In this document: in pieces, positions 10,792 through 22,263 of the stretch | Layout: each line of letters starts with the position of its first letter | Position numbering within the stretch: the stretch's first letter is position 1 | Assembly (NCBI GenBank): GCA_000697055.1 | Contig: JNDT01001547.1 | Coordinates: forward strand, 1 to 64,000 | Reading direction: 5' to 3' | DNA: 64,000 nt | From: Saksenaea vasiformis B4078 | Taxonomy: Eukaryota > Mucoromycota > Mucoromycetes > Mucorales > Saksenaeaceae | The notes under the pieces: model-generated | What the model saw: only the letters and a program-made list of their open reading frames with translations | What the model was told of the DNA's origin: nothing | Databases searched by the model: none | Position numbers and translations under genes: made by a program

Positions 10792-11850
10792 ATGTATTCG
10801 CCTGACCATTGGGAAATTCTCGCCGAAATCAACAGCGTTGCATGCATCACTATTGTCTCGTTAATCTTTGGTCGTAAATTGGCCAGTTTGGACGGACCCA
10901 TGCATTATGTTCGGAGTCTGCTGCTTGCTCTTTACAGTTTGACATGGGCAAACGACTTGATTTCTTGTATGCTGTCCAGTACAAACAATGGCAACTATAT
11001 CTCTTGTGTGCTCAGTTTCCTGAACTCTGCAGTAATCTTTACTGCTGCGAAGGTGATACTGTGTCTTTACTTTATCGAGAAGGTAAGGGATACGCCACAA
11101 GCAATGGATCGATACAAATGACTGTTTTCCCTAGATATACATCATTTCCGTTCCAAAAACGTCGCGAATGAAGAATACGCTTTATCTCGTCAGTCTTGGA
11201 TTACTATTGCCCATTGTTGGCATTGTTATCCTTCTAGTGATGACACGAGTTATTCTCATCAGTAATGAATATCCGTTCCATTGTACCATTGGATACCAGC
11301 TTCCAGGAGCTGCGGCTATGCTTGCCTACATGTTCACTCTGCAGTCAGTCATGGCAGGCATGTTCCTCAAGAGTTACATCATGCCCAATACCGCCCAGCA
11401 AACAGCACATCAGGCAACAAACTTAAGAATGATGTCTAAGCGCAACTTTATTGCTTCGGTTGTATCACTTTTCTTGACAGCTGCCAATCTCGGAATCATG
11501 ATTGCCACACAAGGTTACGAACGTGGACTAGTTGCCATGAGCATCAATACTTTGGTAAGACAAGAGATTATAACCAACATCTAGTCGCTTATACGTCCAT
11601 CCGTAGGATATCTCTATTGTCGCATGCGTCATTCATTGGGGTAAGCCAAAAACATTTCATTCGTATTATGGTTTACTCGTTACTCATGCGTACAATCGCT
11701 TCTTCCCTTTTTCCAGTGACCACGCATCCCTCGGAGCTGCAGTTCACTGAAAAGGCTCTTCAAAGGGGTAATGGTGACAAACCTGTCAAGCTCGAGATCA
11801 AGCAGCATCAGGAAGTCGTCGTTCTGACAGAACTCAATACCCAGGCGTAA
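10792..11850 (+). CDS. Seven-helix membrane protein, unknown function
   Basis: Four exons (10792-11082, 11135-11554, 11607-11640, 11717-11850) join in frame to 292 residues. The protein starts MYSPDHWEILAE and has about seven hydrophobic segments, including CITIVSLIF, VRSLLLALYSL, VIFTAAKVILCLYF, YLVSLGLLLPIVGIVILL, AAMLAYMFTL, IASVVSLFLTAANLGIMI and ISIVACVIHWV. The C-terminal tail is short and charged. The topology resembles fungal seven-transmembrane proteins of unknown role, perhaps receptor-like, but I see no motif that fixes a family. Splice sites are canonical and the frame is intact, so the gene is probably live. A poly(A) signal follows at about 12000. Confidence 0.75.
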
Positions 11851-11998
11851 AATTACCTTCTGTGCGAGAGCGCAAACAAAAAGAAAAATGATACACACAG
11901 AAGACCTATTGTTAAACTGGCGCTACATGTTATTGTCGACAATAAGAAACCATATCAACGTTTTTTGCTTCTTTTTTTTTGTTAATTCCTTAATCTTA

Positions 11999-12008
11999 AA
12001 TAAATAAA
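11999..12008 (+). terminator. Poly(A) signal
   Basis: Overlapping AATAAA motifs lie about 150 bp after the stop of the membrane-protein gene at 11850. Confidence 0.45.
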
Positions 12009-13079
12009 CTTTGCACCTAACAAGTTTCTCCATAAACCTTGCCCAACTAGCGCAAACCAAAGGAATATCAACTTTCTGTCGCCTCTCCTTTACTCCTTTT
12101 TCTTTTTTTTTTCTCGACACCCGATGCTTAACTTGACAAACAGTTGAACCTGGTCCATCATTATGTCCATCATGTAAAGCTATGGAATTTACATAAATTA
12201 CATAAAATACAGTAGAAACTGACTATTTGACACGGGGCATACTGACGAAAACCGCAGGATTTTGAGAAACGTTTTGCATCAGCTAAACATTAGTTTGAAT
12301 TGACACCGAAGGGATTTTGCGCCTGTCATAGGAGCAGTGGAGCTTTTTAGGTGGGGTAGTCGATCCTTTGGCGTTTAACACAGGAGTGCAGTTAAGCTTT
12401 GCTTTATTTTACAAGATCTTCCATGTCCCAATCGGAACGCGTTAAAATAGCGGGATAGGATGGAAGTCTACGAAGGGAAACTGATCTTCGGCTCTGTTCT
12501 CAACGATGTCTTCTCGTTGAACACGCACAGAGAGAATCGTTCATGTTTTCTCTTTATCAGTTTTTCTTTTATCCTGCAAGGTCTGTGTCCCCGAACCGTC
12601 TCAGTTGTAATGGCATTTTTTTATCCGTTGTTAAAGCAAGTGTTGTCATACTCAGCGGCGCCCCACATCGTACAATAGATCGCTGGAAATTGTATCGCTT
12701 CAATTCCTCTGTGGCGAGCTAAGATCGACCGTTCAGTGAAGCCAAGCACCTCCTTTCTTAACCCCCGCTCCTTATGGCGCGGAGTACCGCCACGATTTCA
12801 TGGCACTCATCTTTTTGGGGGGAGAAGCAAACGGATATCCAAGCACCAATCATGATTAGATTTTTTAATTTTGCACCCATCGAGGGAACGGCTCATATCT
12901 ATCCAACGCCTTCCTTAACTCAACCTTGGTTCTTAACGGACGGACCGCAAGGCTTATTGAATAGACAGTACATACACCATCCGTCTTGCAAAATGTTCGA
13001 CAATGCTTAACTAAGCCACAACAGAGAACCGGTATGAATGAATATGTAGTCTTTCCCCCGCCAATTCAGCGTTAAAACC
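12009..13079. other. Intergenic, no supported gene
   Basis: Short open frames at 12460-12678 and 12774-13010 on the plus strand show no known motif and no plausible splice partner. The right end carries the upstream region of the gene at 13080. Confidence 0.4.
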
Positions 13080-13638
13080 ATGGAGACCAATGCTGAAAGT
13101 CTAACTGAGCTAGTCGATCGATTGTCAAAGTCATTTGAAAGCAGTTTGGATGACATACTGGCTGAAGCGCAGACGACGGAGGAAAGGGAAACGAAAGGTA
13201 CTGGTACTGGATCCCATGACGGCAGCGTGTCTGAACCATCATTCTTCCAGACACAGCGACTCAAGTAGCCGATCTGAAACTATGCATGCTTGAACTTGAA
13301 CGTACTATAAGCGACATTCGACGGAGAACCATGGCCAATGATGAACTGGCACTTTCAGGGGTATAAAGCAGATTCAGCACGGACAAAAGTCTAACTTTTC
13401 TGGTATCATCAAAAAGTCGATCGACCAGCTGAAGCGCGATATTGCTATCAAAAAGGAGACTATTCAGAAGTACGGTCAGCGATTAGAACAATGGTCAAAA
13501 GACCTTCCTTTACTGGAAGAAAAGAGTAGGAAGGTAGCATGTCTTCGCTCGGATCGACAGGATTTCGATAGTTCAGCCGACGCTCATTTAGAAGCCGACG
13601 ATAATGATCATGATGATGAACAATTTGAAGAAGTATAG
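13080..13638 (+). CDS. Coiled-coil protein, possibly Mediator subunit MED28
   Basis: The ATG at 13080 has a good context (ACCATGG) and begins METNAESLTELVDRLSKSFE. A likely intron (about 13194-13246, GTACTG...TTCCAG) leads into helical sequence DLKLCMLELERTISDI. The last part, LKRDIAIKKETIQKYGQRLE followed by QW, matches in spacing and charge the MED28 segment that reads LRNELQRKDALVQKH in animals. The C-terminus is acidic and ends at 13636-13638. The frame between SDIRRRTMANDELAL and KQIQHGQKSNFSG is shifted by one base near 13360, and no ordinary intron fixes it. Either the true splice sites differ from mine, the assembly has an error in the GGGG run, or the gene is damaged. MED28 identity is an inference from a short helix. 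Confidence 0.4.
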
Positions 13639-13828
13639 TCCTTTCACAAGATTTAGTCCTACAAATGCCTCCGTCTGTTTAATTTACATGCTTTGCCGAA
13701 CCACCGCTTTTCTTTAATCTAAGTGTTTGCATTCATGAGAACACCCGATTTTAGAGAAATCTTGAGTAAATGAAGGACTGGTTACAAATTTAATGCTTGC
13801 ATGTACACTATGCTAATTTCCTCTCACC

Positions 13829-15018
13829 TTAAGCAGCATTATTCTCTTCTTCTTCTTCTTCTTCTTCTTCTGCTTCGTTTTCGCTTGCATCCTCCTTCTC
13901 CTCCTGTGCATCCTCTCCTTCTTTCGCATCCTTCTCGTTAACGAGTTTGCTCTCTTTTAATTTACGTTGAGGAATAACATCCATAAATGCCTTCTCCCAA
14001 TCGCGATATTCTAGCCATTTTAGCATGATCTCGAACACTGTTACATGCATTAGTGCTCTGTTTCGGATAATCATCCTTTGTTTTTCATTACCTTGGTTCA
14101 CTGTTAACACCTTACGACTGGCCATCTGGATATATTCTCCTATTGGGAGTTGTGCCGTCTTAATACCTTGCTTTACAGCTTTGTCTTGGCAGAGATTCTA
14201 ACGAGATCCGACCAGAGTATAAGCAATATATCTTTTAAACTACAGCATAGTTCCTTGCCTTATATCTATTTTTGTCTACAATGCCACCAATAACGTAAGT
14301 TTTTCCTTCTTCTAATTCATGTGCCACACTGTCTGAATCTGCTGATAGGTATATCAGATCATCCTTGTTGAACTTCTCCTCGTAAGGTTCTTCAACGAAA
14401 TCAACGTTGAGCCAGTTATTCCATGACGATGTCTTTTTATCAAACACTTCTTTCATCTCTGCGTCAAATGAAGAAACTGTAAATGGCATTGCTTCTTTGG
14501 CGTTGCGATTGGCACTGTAGCAGCGGACGATCTGACTTTGCATTGAATGAAGTTCCTGGAAAGAAGATTAGACGTATGAAGCCAAAAAAAAAAAAAAAAG
14601 GACAAAGTACCTTTTTGGTCATATAGGATGTAAATGAACAATCGAGAACAACTTTAACATTGCCTAGGGCCATATTTTTGCTTTTCACTCGCTTAGGAGG
14701 TCGCGGGATCAATCCTTCAGAGACTTTCTGGCGCATTTCTTGTCTTTTCCGCTTATTTTTCTCCTTCTGTGCTTTTACTCGTTCGTCACGTTTGGCAGCC
14801 CATATTTCATCCTTGACAAGGCGTTTAATCGCGTTTGTACCGAGACCTTTGAATTTTGGATCGTTGATATCATACTCGTAGCCATTATAGGATCGGATCG
14901 ATGATTTCTTCTGGGTCGCGCTCGCGTCTGTTTTGGCGATTTCGGTAGTCGATTCCATCGCGTCTTTTGGTTTCTTCTCTATTTCGCCTGAACTGCTGGT
15001 GCTCTTTGCTGTCTCCAT
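13829..15018 (-). CDS. TRM10: tRNA (guanine-9-N1)-methyltransferase TRM10
   Basis: TRM10 is a SPOUT-fold enzyme that uses S-adenosylmethionine to methylate N1 of G9 in tRNAs. Four exons (15018-14611, 14555-14259, 14197-14092, 14037-13829) give 339 residues. An N-terminal basic helix ([15 protein letters not shown]) is followed by [20 protein letters not shown], a central IYLSADSD, then [27 protein letters not shown], and [20 protein letters not shown] with WEKAF and VIPQRK. These are the conserved TRM10 blocks in the right order. The tail is a Glu-rich run written by a TTC/TCT repeat (13843-13875 on the plus strand). Intron 14198-14258 starts with GC instead of GT (GCAAGG). Introns 14556-14610 and 14038-14091 are canonical. 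The ATG at 15016-15018 is the first in frame. Confidence 0.93.
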
Positions 15019-15246
15019 GTTGAAATGTGTGTCAAGAAGAAAAAAAAAAACGAGCCTGTCATCGGGATTTGATTTTAAGTCGAGACTGCTCCTGCTGGAA
15101 AATCCAATCCGATCCCATTTTATGCGTAGGCAATTACCTACGATAAAAGGAATTGTCGTGGATCACAGACGACGGTTGCAGGTTTTTAATTGTTCGCCTT
15201 TACTGGGAACCAACGACATTTTGGCCGAAAAGGCGCCTCTCAAACA

Positions 15247-15298
15247 AGGGAATTGCTACGGACACTCAGCATCTACCTCTTAGGGACACTCATGCAAC
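15247..15298 (+). repeat. Left terminal inverted repeat of the MITE
   Basis: It begins with GGGAATTGCTA and ends with CACTCATGCAAC. Against the reverse complement of the right arm I count four substitutions and one missing G over 52 bases. Confidence 0.8.
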
Positions 15299-15595
15299 GT
15301 GTTTTCACCGGCTCCTGGGCAAATGTCTTACTACGTTTTAATGCAAGCATGACGGTGCTCAAATAAAAACCAAATTGTGGGTATCTGGGCAGCTAGCGTC
15401 CATAAGACGGGTGCCTATGAGCTGGGTGCCCATAAATTAAGTCTCTATCGAGCGCTTACAGCTAGGTATCATAATGTTCATCTATCTAAGCCTAAACAGT
15501 CGATGCTCGGAAACTCAAACGCTTCTTGGTATCTGCGTACGACCAGATTTCATTAGAGAATTCTAAGCTATCTATCTAATAGTTCTCTGAATTAT

Positions 15596-15648
15596 GTTAC
15601 ATGAGTGTCCCCTAAGAGGTGGATGCGGAGTGTCCATAGCAATTCCCC
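15596..15648 (-). repeat. Right terminal inverted repeat of the MITE
   Basis: Reverse complement of the left arm, reading GGGAATTGCTA from the outer end inwards and ending CACTCATGTAAC. Confidence 0.8.
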
Positions 15649-15655
15649 TCAAACA

Positions 15656-16016
15656 CGCCATTGGACGAATTTTACTTTCTGGAAAGAGTGTTCATACTTT
15701 CCACAAGCCTGTATAGCTCCAATGCTCGGCATTTTTTATGCGACTCCTAAGAAAAGGTTGCTACGTTCTTATGAAACATATTAGCACCGTTAGATTAACC
15801 TCTTTATTATGAGATTTTGTTTACGTCCCTGTTTACACTATCGGCGGATATCCGGTCTTCAGAAAAAATAAAGTGATCAATTAATAGACACAAAAATGAG
15901 ATAAAAGCTCGCTTCGTCTTCATAAAACGGGATTAAAAGCGTAGAAATCGTTAGCTCTTTACACTCGCAGAGCGTGAATATTTTCGAAGTCCGTCACGCT
16001 GCAGTTTACCGACGTC
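15656..16016. other. Intergenic, upstream of UMP1
   Basis: No gene seen. It lies between the MITE and the first exon of UMP1 and probably contains the UMP1 promoter. Confidence 0.4.
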
Positions 16017-16758
16017 ATGGGTGCTTACGTAGAGTACTGGATTTTTGCTAGTGTTGCGCGTTAGCTTGATTTTACCTCTTCTACGCATAACATGGTTCGT
16101 GGGATCTCACTGCAACTCCCGACAATGTTGATTAATAGATCATTATAGTCCTTACGTATTACCCCTAGCACGCATCCTGAAGGCAACGTCCGATCGACTT
16201 TTGATACCTCCCATGCGGAATTTGGTGGACACGATGCTCTACGTTACGGCACACGTTCCATCAAATCAGAGGTTTTGCCAGGTCACCCATTAGAAAACAG
16301 ACTCGACAAGGTAAAGGACGAAAAACGAAGGATGATAAGGGGGTTACTGAATGAATGAATATGTATTCCAGTGGGAGGAATCGCGATGGGAAATGAAGCT
16401 CAACATGGCTCGTCAAGCATGTGGTATGCATGCGCCCATCAGACTCATGATGGAACGCGACCTTGTATCACAGGTACGAACGCGTATAGAAGATGGCGAT
16501 TGAATAACAAATTCCTTTTTAAATGATTTATAGCGTCAGCGCCTTCCAGCCCTTCTCCCTTCATCAAACGTGCACTTGGATATCTTGATGGGTAAAGACG
16601 AAACGATCGACTACGAAGATTTCTTGAACGGTATGGCTGTAAACATGTTGAAATACGGTAATAATAACTTAATGTTGGTTATTCTAGACCCATCCATGTC
16701 GACTGATATGTTGGATGTACATACCGCAATGGAACATAAGTTACGCATCAACGTTTAA
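16017..16758 (+). CDS. UMP1: Proteasome maturation factor UMP1 (POMP)
   Basis: UMP1 is the chaperone that holds 20S proteasome half-mers until they dimerise and is then degraded as the first substrate. Exons 16017-16033, 16169-16310, 16372-16473 and 16534-16758 give 161 residues. The family signature is clear: VLPGHPLENRLDKWEESRWE, then MARQACGMHAPIRLMMERDL, then SNVHLDILMGKDETIDYED followed by F. Exons 2-4 are firm. The short first exon (MGAYV plus part of a codon) is my choice because it is the only nearby ATG that splices in frame with a GT donor (16034). A poly(A) signal starts only 8 bp after the stop codon. Confidence 0.93.
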
Positions 16759-16766
16759 AATCGGTG

Positions 16767-16772
16767 AATAAA
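16767..16772 (+). terminator. Poly(A) signal of UMP1
   Basis: AATAAA starts 8 bp past the UMP1 stop codon, implying a very short 3' UTR. Confidence 0.5.
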
Positions 16773-17448
16773 CATTATATAAAACAAAAACTTGGTGTAG
16801 ACGATTAAAACGAGTACAAGACAAAAAGAAGACAGTATTATGATGATTGGATTACGAAATGAGGAAATTGGTAGCCGAGTTGTCCCTCTCCTGTGGAAAA
16901 GTTCCAGGTGAAAGGAAAGAAAACATACACCTTTCCCCATGTCGAAGGGTGAAAGCAATCGAGGAAAGAGTTCTTTGGATTGTATCGATTCCAACCTAGT
17001 TAGTGTTGTAAGGTACATCTGAGGAGTTGACGATGAGTGATCTATATCCTGTATTCTGGAAGAATTTGGCCATCCACGTTCAGTGCAGTTTGACCCACAG
17101 TGATTTTCGTGATAGGATATCGGAGAGAGAATAATTGATCTTTTCTGATGACTTTTCAAGTTTTGTAACTAGCAACTTTTTTATGCAGCTAAAACGAAAT
17201 AATGGTAAATCATTACTTTGCGCATGCACCAATCCCAGCGACCGTAAAAACCTCAGTGAGACACGATTTCTGCACAATTTTTTTTTTACCCCTTGCGCTT
17301 TTTGCTGACCTCAGCAAACACGTTTTTCCCGGCAAGTAGAGTTGTTCTTCGATATGGTTGCATAAACGATCATTCTGCCTGCAGTATACTTCGTGTTCAG
17401 CTTTGTAGAAGTAAATTTTCTACCATGGCCTTGGCACACAGAATCTTA

Positions 17449-17482
<34 letters not shown>

Positions 17483-18443
17483 CCATGGCATCATGGAATA
17501 GCTTGGCTGAATTGGCTTGCAAACAGGCCATCGATGTCAGTCTAAGGGATAAAGATCCATACAGCATGCATATTTCTGCACGAGGGCAACAGACATAGTG
17601 GAGATGATGAGGGGCGGCCAATGACAGTATGAACAGACACTTAGGCAGTGATGACGAATGACTGACTTTTTTCTCTCTCTGGAAGACTAATATTATTAAA
17701 CAACAATAGGACATCAGATATAGCCAGAATATATTGTTAGGTGAATCTTTGCGCTGTGCTCTTTTGTTTTATCCAACAGACCTAATCCCTGGAGATTTGT
17801 ACAAAAGACATACGTAATACAGCAACAGTGCCAGCAATTCATGCTCTCTGTGACACAAGTGAACGTCCGACAGAGGCGAGGGCACGGCGTGGCTATGTTC
17901 GGATGCCGCGATGAGCGCACAACAGGATGTTGTCGATGTTATCTACACTTAGCACATCTTCAAATGCGTTGCACAAATGTTCCTAAGAATGACTATTTTT
18001 TTTTTTTGCGTTTGTTTATCTAATGTGATTTACCCAGAAAAGCAGAAAAAAGGCTTATGTGGGTGGTAAGTCACTAAAGAGCCTAATTTGCCTTCCTTTT
18101 TTTTCTTTTTTAATTTGGTGGAACGTGTGTGTAATGGTCGGCAGACCTCTCTCTCTCCCCACATTGACAAGACGAGGGTCACGGTGCTGTGCAACGAAGG
18201 CTTTTGCTTACGGTTACTAAAATGCATTGCATCGATCCCTCTGGAGAAAAAGCGGTAGACCAGATGTGTTTTTGAGATAGAATGAAGGCCAAGAGAGGTT
18301 ACTTCCATGGGTTGCTAGTACATTTGGTATCAAAGTGTTGCTTTTTCTTTCTTCTTTTAAAAGATGAAAAAGCTTTGTTTATCACATGCGACCCCGTTGA
18401 ATGCGGGGATAACAAATCCAGATTATTCATATGGTCCTGCGAG
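16773..18443. other. Intergenic with a long poly(T) run
   Basis: No supported gene. A run of 29 T lies at 17452-17480 and breaks the short open frames around it (17293-17598 plus, 17397-17714 minus). Other short frames (16755-17159 minus, 18030-18308 minus) show no motif. Confidence 0.4.
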
Positions 18444-18484
18444 CCAATAGAATGCTTGAATGCATGTGATTCTTGTGTATAAAT
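18444..18484 (+). promoter_or_regulatory. CCAAT and TATA boxes of the SCP2 gene
   Basis: CCAAT lies at 18444-18448 and TATAAAT at 18478-18484, 74 bp before the ATG. A T/C-rich leader follows. The spacing suits a strong, regulated fungal promoter. Confidence 0.5.
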
Positions 18485-18557
18485 TTTAAACCCACACTTC
18501 CGTCCTTGTTTGCTTTCAACCGTTTTTTTTCTCTCTTCCCCGCAACGTAACAGAAAC

Positions 18558-19034
18558 ATGTCCGACATCAAGACACCCGGTTTCGCGAGCTCCGATATCT
18601 TTGCTGTTCTGCAAAAATCTGTTGAAGGTCTCTCTGAAGATGAGAAGAAGAAGCTCTTGAAGCAGGTAAGCAACCACGAAGGATAGTCGCGCAGAATGGG
18701 GAATGGAGGAAGGAGGAACCAACAACGTTTGTGTTTTTTTTTTTTTTAGGTCAATGGTATCTTTGAATTCACTATCACCAACGCTGATAAGAAGACCGAG
18801 ACCTTCACTGTCGATCTCAAGAAGGATGGTTTCGTTAAGAAGGGAAAGGGTGCTCAGAAGGCCGACGCCATCATTAGCATCTCTGACGCTGACTTTGTTG
18901 AGCTCGCTACCGGCAAACTGAACGGTCAAAAGGCTTTCATGAGCGGTAAGCTCAAGATTAAGGGTCAGATGATGCTTGCCACCAAGCTTGATACTGTCTT
19001 CAAGAAGCTCGCAGGCGACAAGGCCAAGTTGTAA
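18558..19034 (+). CDS. SCP2 sterol/lipid-carrier domain protein, probably peroxisomal
   Basis: Two exons (18558-18665 and 18750-19034) encode 130 residues consisting of a single SCP2 domain: GIFEFTITNADKKTETFTVD, then ISISDADFVELATGKLNGQK and FMSGKLKIKGQMMLATKLDT. Such proteins bind sterols, fatty acids or acyl-CoA in a hydrophobic tunnel. The last three residues are AKL, a usable peroxisomal targeting signal of type 1, matching the peroxisomal home of stand-alone SCP2 proteins. Strong codon preference and a clean promoter suggest high expression. Confidence 0.92.
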
Positions 19035-21585
19035 ATAATGTTTTTTTTTAATTTTTTCCCTAAAAAAACAACAAAAAAAAGATAAATACCCACATTGTGA
19101 ACATAACTTTTTTTTTTCGCATCTGCATGAAGAAAGGAAGAGAGAGAAGGAAAGCGTCACTCAAAGAAAGAGAGACTGCTTTGCAATGGAATGCTTTAAA
19201 AGACTTGAGGAATATATGCGAGTCAACTGCCTTTTTTATTTTTTATTTTTTTTTGGCTCCAGGTGGACCCCACAGATTTGCACGGAATATTGCGCTGCTT
19301 GAAATTCGACCGTTGTCGTGTCGCTCTGCTACAGTTGTGAATGGGCTACGTCGCTATCTGTTCTGTGACAGTTAGAAACTTCCTTTTGCCTCGAAAATGG
19401 CGCCAAGGAAAATCAGCGCCACATGTTTGATGCTGATAGCTGCAGCAAAAAGAAAAAAGGAAATTTTTGTGTTTATGCATGTCGCATTGAACTTGGATTG
19501 AAATGAACCTTATCCTACTTTGCTCAATGATGGGTGAAAAGTAACCACCATCAGAGGCCAAGACAGTTCGGTACAAATGATCCTGGACTTGTGTATTCTA
19601 TCAAGATCTATGCGTCCCTTGTTAATTGTCATCACACATACCTCGTTGTATAAAGGAAACAGTGGACACAGTTAGTCAGTAATACACCAGCGTCATGTAC
19701 TTTGAATGATTGCATAAGGTTCTGCTTCCCACGCAAGATTTGAAATTCATTTTGAGTCAACAGCAAAGGATAGCTTAAACGTAGTGCAGAATCGGATATT
19801 TCCAAAGATGGACATCTGTCAGGAAAATCAATGCTTTAGGAAAGATGATATCGGTATTCAATTTGTTCTGCAAAGTCATAATACTGTAAATAAATAAAAC
19901 ACAGTACCTAAAGGTGTGAACGGCAAATTACCGACAGGACCGGTTGTGCTTTTAACAAAACGCTCCGTCATTTACAAATGCAATAGGTCATAAGTGCATG
20001 TCATATCTTCGGCGATTTACTGATGACAGATCATCAAAAAATCAGAAAAAAAAAGGCAGAAACCGAAATCGGTATACAATGAAGTAAACACACAGACTTT
20101 GTTTGTTTTTGGAATCATGTCGGTTGCAAGGTTTTAATTTTTGAACTCTTTTTTTTTTACAATGTTTCCATACAACGTAAAAATTTCCTAGTGTACTGTA
20201 TTTCTAGGCGCCGGAGATGAAATTAACGCATTGCGCAGGCACCTAACATGCAGGGTTGCATAGGATGTAAAAAGGCGGGTATGAAATCCTATACTTCAAC
20301 CTAAACGTTAAGGGAAAAGCGACCAAGCTTAAGTTTTGACCGAGTATTCCTTTTTACTGCATCTGTGCGTACTCTCTTTAAGATCCGGGACAGGGGAGGC
20401 TGAGTCTGTGCGTCAAGTGAGGGATCGCTCTTCAGACCTAGATGGTAACTTGTTAGAAATCATTCATCCTTCACGTTATCAACCCTCTGTACATGTACCT
20501 GTCACTTCATACTAAGCAACTGAAAATGGTTACTCAGTGAGCAAAAAGTTCAAATCGGGCTCTCTGGCTTCCTGTATAGTTCATTTACCAATACTTCACG
20601 GAGCCATACATCTGTATAGTAAAATGCGCTATCTTTTTCGTTCGCTACAGCCGATGGGACGGCCCCATTTTATCTTCCTTAAGGTTACGTGAGACTCCGT
20701 CATCCCTCCACTTAAAATGCCCTGAATGGACTCCACTGGAGCCACACGAACCGACCTCTTCCCCATTTTGCATCTCGAGGCTACTTTGTACGCGGCATGC
20801 AACCGCATAAGAAGATGAATAGAAAGGTCCATTTCGTTTGGTGTACAGAAAACTATGCCTCTGGAGAGAGGGAAAGATAAGACAAGGGTATAGCTGTTTT
20901 CGAAGTCCGGCTCATAGACATGACGCACGTTGCACGTCTTTCACGTTTGTGAAAGGGTTATACATGGACGACGTCGGTCGAGATGATTTCCAAAACCATT
21001 AAACTGTAAAATGAGCTTAAAAAATGAAGCAGGGTTCCTTAGCAAGATGGGCATCCGAATGAACGAACGAACGAACTTCCCTTTTTTTTTTGTTACCGAG
21101 ACCGGTGTAACCTGCATATCTTATATACATGGCCTGATCCGAAGCAAAGTTGCACCAAGGCCCCCATATCTCCGTGCAAGGAAAGCTTGTTTTTCATTCT
21201 ATATACTCTATGGCATGGATTCGATTTGTATCGGGGGACAAAATGATCCGCATTGCCGAACGACATGATGACACGTGTCCTCCCCACTTTGCGACAGTGA
21301 ATGTAACGGTAAGTAACTTTGTATGTAAGAATTTAGATGTTTTACGGTAAATCTCAAATCGCTGGAAATATACACAGATATAACGCTTTGGGCCGGGGGG
21401 AATTGCAGTGATCTTTTTGAACGAATTTTTGCGCAAAAACGTTAACAGTTGCTCAGTGCTACCCAAGTTGCATTTTCCGTGACGCTTTTTCTCCCCTCTC
21501 TCATCTTCATTTTCCTTGATTGGGTGCGGGTCTAATTTTTGTTTATCGCCTTTTTTCTCTTTTTCTTTTCTACTTCTATTTCCCT
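19035..21585. other. Intergenic, no supported gene
   Basis: About 2.5 kb without a gene I can support. A minus-strand open frame at 20629-20928 (99 codons) and frames at 21011-21466 on both strands lack motifs and plausible splice partners. The right end is a T/C-rich promoter for the gene at 21586. Confidence 0.4.
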
Positions 21586-22263
21586 ATGATGACAACCGAG
21601 CTCAGAGGTGATCATGCTTTCCCAAGCACTTCATCTCTTCATTTACGGCACAAGCAACGTAAAGACTTGAATCCAGATGAATTTCAGGAAGCACCCTCCG
21701 AAAGTTCCTCCGATATTTCAGCTTTTCCAGCGATACGACGACCAAATACTACTACTACGAGTAGTACATTCAAGGCAGACTTGAAACAAGTCATTGACTT
21801 GTTGCGTAGCGATGAATTGCGTCAGGATCCAATGGATGGAAACAAGGATCGCTTCATCGATCTTGCGCAGGCCGCATTAGAAGAAGCGACAATTGAAGAA
21901 GACCGGAAAGGGGTTATCCAGGAAGTTGTCGAAGCGCTTATCGCAAAGACGGGTGCACCATTGGTAGCTGAAGTGATTTCGGAACAGTTAAGGAGTCAGG
22001 AGGTGATTGAACGGTTAGCAGAAAGTCATGAAGAAGAAAGACAACGCATGAACGCATCACCTGTCGACGTGTTTTCCCCCAATTTGCTGAAAGAACCAGA
22101 GACAGACATCGCAGAGGAGAATGTGAAAATTCCATACGATACAGTTCAACCCGTCTTGGTAGTCTCTGAATATATGTGGCGACTCTTTCGCATTTTATTG
22201 TTGGCAAGTCTTGTAGGTCTTGTTTATCATTTTGTGCGAGCATCACCTCCCTTTCTTTCTTAA
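21586..22263 (+). CDS. Predicted tail-anchored membrane protein, unknown function
   Basis: A single open frame of 225 residues starts at the ATG pair at 21586. Upstream in-frame codons are T-rich leader with no ATG. The N-terminal half is Ser/Thr-rich and polar. The middle is strongly helical and charged (for example DLAQAALEEATIEEDRKGVI). The end has one hydrophobic helix, LFRILLLASLVGLVYHFV, followed by eight residues, the pattern of a tail-anchored protein. I do not recognise a family. It converges with the gene at 22480, with 216 bp between stop codons. Confidence 0.6.
   Translation: MMTTELRGDHAFPSTSSLHLRHKQRKDLNPDEFQEAPSESSSDISAFPAIRRPNTTTTSSTFKADLKQVIDLLRSDELRQDPMDGNKDRFIDLAQAALEEATIEEDRKGVIQEVVEALIAKTGAPLVAEVISEQLRSQEVIERLAESHEEERQRMNASPVDVFSPNLLKEPETDIAEENVKIPYDTVQPVLVVSEYMWRLFRILLLASLVGLVYHFVRASPPFLS

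Larger units (their letters stand above)
15239..15655. mobile_element. MITE-like element with long inverted repeats and target duplication
   Basis: An element of about 400 bp lies between inverted repeats at 15247-15298 and 15596-15648. The sequence CTCAAACA occurs immediately outside on the left (15239-15246) and again on the right (15648-15655), which fits an 8-bp target-site duplication; a 6-bp one (CAAACA) is possible because the boundary is ambiguous by a base or two. The inside holds no open frame of note, so it is non-autonomous. An 8-bp duplication is usual for hAT-type elements, but that family call is only a guess. Confidence 0.75.

Noticed and set aside
17293..17714. Frames on both strands around 17.4 kb
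   Set aside because: They depend on translating a 29-base poly(T) run as Phe or Lys.
20520..20600. GTTCAAATC, like a tRNA B box
   Set aside because: No matching A box or foldable acceptor stem around it. I found no tRNA or rRNA gene in the window.
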